Positions 59,452 through 64,000 of a stretch of DNA of 64,000 nucleotides are shown in pieces. The DNA lies in contig CAJUAU010000004.1 of the NCBI GenBank assembly GCA_910584645.1, positions 62,001 to 126,000 of the forward strand. The letters run 5' to 3'. Each line of letters opens with the position of its first letter. Position 1 is the first letter of the stretch. The notes below the pieces were generated by a model that made no database searches, was not told where the DNA came from, and saw nothing but the letters and a program-made list of their open reading frames with translations. The DNA is from an uncultured Eubacterium sp. (GTDB lineage: Bacteria > Bacillota > Clostridia > Lachnospirales > Lachnospiraceae). The position numbers and the translations under genes were made by a program.

Positions 59452-61554
59452 ATGGATAAACGATTGAAATATAGATTAAAACAGGATCTGTCTTTTATAA
59501 AAAACCGGATCAAATTCAAATTGTGCCGGATCTTTTATGTCACCCAGGATAAAATGGTCTTTTTTGAATCCTATCATGGAAAACGCTGCGGGGACAGCGT
59601 AAAAGCTATATATGAAAAAATGGCAGAGGATGATGCTTTCCGGGACTACACCTTCGTGTGGGCATTTACGGATCCGAAAAAACACAGGGAACTGGCTGAA
59701 AATCCCCATACGATACTGGTAAAAAAGGGGAGCCGGGATTATTTCCGCTACGCGGCTGCTTCCCGGTTCTGGGTAAATAATGTGAGTGTTCCCGACTTTC
59801 TGATCCCCGGGAAACATCAGATCTATATTGAAACCTGGCACGGCACGCCGCTGAAACGGCTGGGCTGCGATATCGAGACCGACAGCGATCCGAGACAGTC
59901 CAGAGAGCGTATGCACAAACGTTACCGGAAAAAGGGAAAGAAAGTCACCCATTTCCTCTCCCCCTCCCCTTATTACAGCGAAAAGATCGCCTCGGCCTTT
60001 GGTCTGGAGCATCTGGAGGAAAACCTTTTTATTGAATGCGGCTATCCCAGAAACGATGCACTCTTCCACTACAGTGAGGAAGACATCGCACAGATCCGGG
60101 AACGGCTGGGGATCAAGCCGGAACAGAGGGTGATCCTCTATACTCCCACCTGGAGGGATACAGACTTTCAGGCACAGTCCGGCTTCCGCTACAACGCTTC
60201 TGTGGATCTGGAAAAAGTAATAGAAGGACTTCCAGAGGACTGTGTACTTCTATTCCGCGCCCATCATCAGATCGGACTCTCCGGCATTATTGAAAGCACA
60301 TCCAATATCATTGATGTTACCGATGTAGACGACATCAACGATCTTTATATCATCAGCGACCTGATGATCACAGACTACTCCTCTACCATGTTTGATTTCA
60401 GCGTTCTGAAACGCCCCATGGTTTTTCACATGTATGACCGGGAGGAGTATGCCAATAACATCCGGGGCTTTTACTTTGACCTCTCAGAGCTGCCAGGTCC
60501 CATCACTGAAAATGAAATGGCACTTGCCCGGGCAGTCACACAACAGCTGGCGCACTTTGATTACAGCAAAGATGCAAAATACCAGGCATTTCATGATAAA
60601 TTCAACAAATGGGAGGATGGACAGGCTGCCAGGCGCGTCATTGAACAGTGTATCGCCATTCCGGCTCACAAGCCAGGACTGTGGGAACACCTGATCCAGA
60701 CCTTCAAAAAAAACCTGAACCGCATCCGCATCGTTTACATGATCGTCCGATACAACATTACCGGATGGTTTAATATGCACGGGCTTTTCCTGAATAATAA
60801 TGGCAGACGCCTTATGGAGATGAAGGACTGCCACAAAGGAGAACGGTGCTTTCTGATCGGCAACGGTCCCAGCCTGTCACCAGATGACCTCCACCTGTTA
60901 AAAGACGAGTACACTTTTGGGACAAATATGGTATACAAAATATTTGACCAGACTGACTGGCGTCCCAGCTTCCACTGCGTATCCGACAGCATCTATGCCA
61001 CAAAGCTAAGGGACGAGCTGTATAACAATGTAAGATCTCCTTTATTTACCATTGAGAAAACCTATCACAAAATGACCAAGCGGACGCTGGACACCACCTA
61101 TGTCCACACCATCGCCAGCGAGCGGTATAAGGTGAGGGGAAATATCTTTGCCTACTGTATGGTAAAGGCAACAGTCCTGTCCCTTGCCGCCGAGTTTGCC
61201 TTTCATATGGGCTTTTCGGAGATCTATCTGCTGGGAGTGGACTGCACCAATCCCCATGCCGCCGGAGGCCATTTTACCGACAACTATACAACAAAAGAAA
61301 TTGCCCAGACCGATATTTCCCGTATCAAAACCCGTATGAACAAAGAAAATGTGACCACGGAACAGATTGGGGAACATATCATTGACCGGTCCCTGTTCGT
61401 CTACCGGCTGCTGAAAAAATACGCCGACCGGCATGGGATCAAAATCTACAATGCTACCCGGGGCGGAAATCTCGAAGTCTTTCCAAGAGTCAAACTGGAG
61501 GACGTTCTCGCAGCCGAAAAACCCGGTCCGGGCAGCCATAAGAAAAAGAAATAG
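59452..61554 (+). CDS. CDP-glycerol-type phosphotransferase fused to a DUF115-like domain
   Basis: 700 residues from the ATG at 59452 (a TTG at 59434 is possible). The first 400 or so form a Glyphos_transf domain: ETWHGTPLKRLG near 130, GYPRNDALFH near 200, YTPTWRDTDF near 228 and TDYSSTMFDFS near 310. The last 250 have a Rossmann-like DUF115 pattern: CFLIGNGPSLSPDDL near 470 and YLLGVDCTNPHAAGGHF near 595. This pairs a polyol-phosphate transferase with a domain found in surface-glycan and flagellin-glycosylation loci. Leads a rightward operon with the KdsB- and aldolase-like genes. Confidence 0.85.
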   Translation: MDKRLKYRLKQDLSFIKNRIKFKLCRIFYVTQDKMVFFESYHGKRCGDSVKAIYEKMAEDDAFRDYTFVWAFTDPKKHRELAENPHTILVKKGSRDYFRYAAASRFWVNNVSVPDFLIPGKHQIYIETWHGTPLKRLGCDIETDSDPRQSRERMHKRYRKKGKKVTHFLSPSPYYSEKIASAFGLEHLEENLFIECGYPRNDALFHYSEEDIAQIRERLGIKPEQRVILYTPTWRDTDFQAQSGFRYNASVDLEKVIEGLPEDCVLLFRAHHQIGLSGIIESTSNIIDVTDVDDINDLYIISDLMITDYSSTMFDFSVLKRPMVFHMYDREEYANNIRGFYFDLSELPGPITENEMALARAVTQQLAHFDYSKDAKYQAFHDKFNKWEDGQAARRVIEQCIAIPAHKPGLWEHLIQTFKKNLNRIRIVYMIVRYNITGWFNMHGLFLNNNGRRLMEMKDCHKGERCFLIGNGPSLSPDDLHLLKDEYTFGTNMVYKIFDQTDWRPSFHCVSDSIYATKLRDELYNNVRSPLFTIEKTYHKMTKRTLDTTYVHTIASERYKVRGNIFAYCMVKATVLSLAAEFAFHMGFSEIYLLGVDCTNPHAAGGHFTDNYTTKEIAQTDISRIKTRMNKENVTTEQIGEHIIDRSLFVYRLLKKYADRHGIKIYNATRGGNLEVFPRVKLEDVLAAEKPGPGSHKKKK

Positions 61555-61569
61555 AAGGAAGGTATATTT

Positions 61570-62310
61570 ATGAAAATTATCGGAGTCATCCCTGCACGTT
61601 ATAAATCCAGCCGCTTTCCCGGCAAGCCACTGGTGGATATCTGTGGCAAACCAATGATCTGGTGGGTGTACCAGCAGGCAAAAAAAGTCCCTGAATTCGA
61701 TGAAGTTTATGTGGCTACTGACGATGAGCGTATCAAAGCAGCCTGCGACGAGCATACTATGAAAGTGATCATGACCTCAGACAAGCACGAAACCGGATCT
61801 GACCGGGTGGCTGAGGTAGCATCCAAGGTGGAGGGCGACCTGTTCATCAACATCCAGGGGGATGAGCCCGTCATCAATCCTGAGATGATCCAGGAGGTCA
61901 TCTCCATCTTTTTCGAGGACGATTCCGTTTATTTTGGAAGCCTGAAAAAAGAGATCACCGATCCAGAGGAGATCAAAGCGGCCAGTACCGTAAAGGTTGT
62001 TACGGACCAGCAAGGAGATGCCATGTACTTCTCCCGCTCTGTGATCCCCTCCAACGTAAAAGACGGACATCTGGCAAGAGTGTTCCGCCATGTAGGAATT
62101 TATGCCTATAAGCGGGATTTTCTCAAAGAATTTTCAGAAATGACCCAGACCGAGCTGGAACTGGGAGAGGGAATTGAACCACTGCGCGCCATGGAGCGGG
62201 GCTATAAAATGCGCCTCAAGGAGACAAAACATTCCTCCATCGGCGTGGATCTTCCTGAACACATTGAAAAAGTGGAGCGGGTGATCCAGGGAATTGATAC
62301 ATTAGACTAG
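61570..62310 (+). CDS. KdsB-type CMP-sugar synthetase (3-deoxy-ulosonate cytidylyltransferase)
   Basis: 246 residues, full KdsB length. Activates a 3-deoxy-ulosonic acid with CTP. Motifs: IPARYKSSRFPGKPL near 7-21, QGDEPVINPEMI near 97 and RHVGIYAYKRDFL near 175, all as in CMP-Kdo synthetases. AGAAGGAAGG precedes the ATG. Kdo is a Gram-negative lipopolysaccharide sugar, so a KdsB in this Gram-positive context points to a Kdo-like acid in the surface polymer. Substrate not proven by sequence. Confidence 0.9.
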   Translation: MKIIGVIPARYKSSRFPGKPLVDICGKPMIWWVYQQAKKVPEFDEVYVATDDERIKAACDEHTMKVIMTSDKHETGSDRVAEVASKVEGDLFINIQGDEPVINPEMIQEVISIFFEDDSVYFGSLKKEITDPEEIKAASTVKVVTDQQGDAMYFSRSVIPSNVKDGHLARVFRHVGIYAYKRDFLKEFSEMTQTELELGEGIEPLRAMERGYKMRLKETKHSSIGVDLPEHIEKVERVIQGIDTLD

Positions 62311-62349
62311 CCGGACTCCGGAACCCCCGGAGAGAAAGGATTGTAAGAT

Positions 62350-63957
62350 ATGAAACGAGTACAACTATTGGACTGTACATTGCGGGATGGGGGATATCTC
62401 GTAGATGCCCAGTTTGGAAATACAGTGATCAAGGGTATGATCAAGGGACTTGCAGAAAGCGGCATCGATGTGGTGGAATGCGGTTTTCTAAAGGACGAGC
62501 CCCACGAAAAGGGAAGTACGATATTTAACAATGCGGCGCAGCTGCGCCCCTTTCTGCCGGAGGACCGCCGCCAGGCATCCTATGTCTGTCTGGCAGATTA
62601 CAGCCGCTACACCATCTCCAATCTGGAACCCTTTGACGGCACTTCCATCGATGGCGTCCGCGCCTGTTTCTTTAAGAATGAACGCTATGATGTGATTGAC
62701 TTCTGCCGGGAGATCACAGAAAAGGGCTATAAGCTCTACGTGCAGCCCGTGGATATCCTGGGCTACTCCGACGCAGAGCTTCTGGAGCTGATCGAGAAGA
62801 TCAATCCACTGGAGCCCTATGCCTTCAGTATCGTGGACACTTTTGGATCCATGTACAAGGAAGATCTCCGCCGGGTATTTTACCTGATCAACCGGAATCT
62901 GAATGCCTCTTCCCGCATCGGTTTCCACTCCCACAACAATCTTCAGATGTCCTTCTCCTTATCCCAGGAATTTGTGGACATGACCCAGGGACTAAGAAAG
63001 GTAGTCATTGATGCCACGATGGCAGGCATGGGCCGGGGTGCCGGCAACACCAACACCGAACTGGTCATGCAGTATATGAACCGCAAATACAATGCCGGCT
63101 ATGATATCGACGTGGTTCTCGATCTCATTGACAACTACGTGGACGGAATCCGCAGCACCTGCAGCTGGGGATATTCTACCCCCTATTTCCTCGCTGGCTC
63201 TTATAGCGCCCACGTCAACAACATCGCCTATCTGACGGCAAAAGCCGGGATCTCCAGCCGGGATATCAATTATATCCTGAACCGCATCGGCAGTGATGCC
63301 AGAAAGCGCTATGACTATGATCTTCTGGAAAAAACTTATATGGAATATAACGGAACGATCCGGGATGATGAAAAAGATGTGGCACAGTTAAGAGAAAACC
63401 TTCAAGGCAGGGATATCCTAATGCTGCTTCCCGGACACAGCATCGTCACCCACAAAGAAGAGATCCTGAAATACTGCCAGGAAAAGAAACCTGTGGTGGT
63501 CAGTGTCAACCTGCTCTCCCACGATTATCCTATCAATTATGTGTATTTCAGCAATAAAAAACGTTATAATTACTGGAAAAGCGCCAGCCGCTTTAAAGAA
63601 TACAAAAAGATCGTCACCTCCAATGTGACGAATGCAGAGGAAAAAAACCAGCATATCATCGACTTTACAAGGCTGGTAAAATGTGGATGGGATCAGCTGG
63701 ACAATTCCGGCATCCTGCTTCTCCGTCTCCTGGACGAACTGGATCCCGCTTCCATCGCCATGGCGGGCTTCGATGGTTACAGCCATGATCCCAGTGGCAA
63801 TTATATGCAGAAGGAAATGGAAAAGACACGAAATATCAAAAATGCCGATGAGGCAAACCGCGATGTCCAGAGCATGCTGGAAGATTATATGAACACCAGA
63901 CAGTCCGACTGCCCGATCCAGTTCCTGACACCATCCCGTTTTGAGATCAGCCAATAG
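62350..63957 (+). CDS. HMGL-type aldolase with C-terminal DUF115-like domain
   Basis: 535 residues. The first 300 or so form a DRE-TIM (HMGL-like) aldolase: LDCTLRDGGYLVDAQFG near 6-22, VDTFGSM near 160, and GFHSHNNLQ near 195 with the metal-binding HxH. These enzymes make or break bonds at pyruvate or acyl-CoA carbons. The last 200 resemble the tail of the 59452 product (MLLPGHSIVTHKEEI, then MAGFDGYSHDPSGNYM). Next to a CMP-ulosonate synthetase, it is a candidate for building the ulosonic acid from pyruvate and a sugar aldehyde, in place of KdsA or NeuB. Function inferred. Confidence 0.75.
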   Translation: MKRVQLLDCTLRDGGYLVDAQFGNTVIKGMIKGLAESGIDVVECGFLKDEPHEKGSTIFNNAAQLRPFLPEDRRQASYVCLADYSRYTISNLEPFDGTSIDGVRACFFKNERYDVIDFCREITEKGYKLYVQPVDILGYSDAELLELIEKINPLEPYAFSIVDTFGSMYKEDLRRVFYLINRNLNASSRIGFHSHNNLQMSFSLSQEFVDMTQGLRKVVIDATMAGMGRGAGNTNTELVMQYMNRKYNAGYDIDVVLDLIDNYVDGIRSTCSWGYSTPYFLAGSYSAHVNNIAYLTAKAGISSRDINYILNRIGSDARKRYDYDLLEKTYMEYNGTIRDDEKDVAQLRENLQGRDILMLLPGHSIVTHKEEILKYCQEKKPVVVSVNLLSHDYPINYVYFSNKKRYNYWKSASRFKEYKKIVTSNVTNAEEKNQHIIDFTRLVKCGWDQLDNSGILLLRLLDELDPASIAMAGFDGYSHDPSGNYMQKEMEKTRNIKNADEANRDVQSMLEDYMNTRQSDCPIQFLTPSRFEISQ

Positions 63958-63986
63958 CTCAACAGCGCGAAGATAAAGGAGTAAGT

Positions 63987-64000
63987 ATGAAAAACCTGAA
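63987..64000 (+). CDS. Start of the next gene in the operon (partial)
   Basis: ATG at 63987 with AAGGAGT upstream, followed by only three complete codons (MKNL...). Too short to identify; spacing suggests it belongs to the same operon. Confidence 0.55.

Noticed and set aside
1..64000. CRISPR arrays, insertion sequences, phage genes, rRNA
   Set aside because: No regularly spaced repeats, transposase or integrase motifs, or rRNA segments were seen on either strand.

Overview
The window looks like a chromosomal segment of a low-to-mid GC anaerobic Clostridia, most probably Lachnospiraceae. The signs are an oxygen-sensitive pyruvate formate-lyase pair, a dimeric-type glycyl-tRNA synthetase, a type II fatty-acid operon, a perfect CIRCE operator, sigma-A promoters with 17-bp spacers, AGGAGG-type ribosome sites, and families such as DUF5721 and DUF5662. 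The genus cannot be fixed from the sequence. No insertion sequence, phage gene, CRISPR array or rRNA is visible; one tRNA (Thr, anticodon CGT) is present.

Layout. 1-765: start of an ABC exporter (running off the left edge) behind a 32-codon leader peptide and an attenuator-like terminator. 766-3953: a membrane protein, glyS and a small membrane protein. 4033-11076: fabZ-pflB-pflA and acpP-fabD-fabG-fabF, tying acyl-chain synthesis to acetyl-CoA production; no enoyl reductase or acetyl-CoA carboxylase is present. 11496-20410: tRNA-Thr, htpG under CIRCE, DUF5721, a Cys-rich peptide, a GH13 protein that has lost its catalytic residues, an ABC-F ATPase and a CNNM/CorC-type transporter with a structured leader. 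20490-28058: one tightly overlapping Tad/Flp-like operon (TadZ-like ATPase, TadA ATPase, TadB/C-like membrane protein, several mini-pilins sharing an N-terminal E-[YF]-G motif) that also carries a large secreted beta-helix protein.

28215-38832: housekeeping and envelope genes (PAP2 phosphatase, GHL10-type hydrolase with an Ig-like domain, cysteine synthase, DUF5662, a large Big_2 surface protein, DJ-1/PfpI, RluA-type pseudouridine synthase, M23 peptidase, glutamate racemase). 38969-45023: an RND pump with a built-in coiled coil, its divergent TetR regulator with twin operators, and a LysM-GH18 protein. A third copy of the same operator sits at the DUF5662 promoter about 10 kb away.

45162-64000: an EAL phosphodiesterase followed by a cell-surface polysaccharide or teichoic-acid-like locus. 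It holds two CDP-glycerol-type phosphotransferases, a CapD-type dehydratase, an O-antigen-ligase/polymerase-like protein, five glycosyltransferases and two LicD phosphotransferases. At the right end, a KdsB-type CMP-sugar synthetase is paired with an HMGL-type aldolase, suggesting an unusual 3-deoxy-ulosonic acid building block. Divergent promoters with an 18-bp palindrome sit at 50573-50622.
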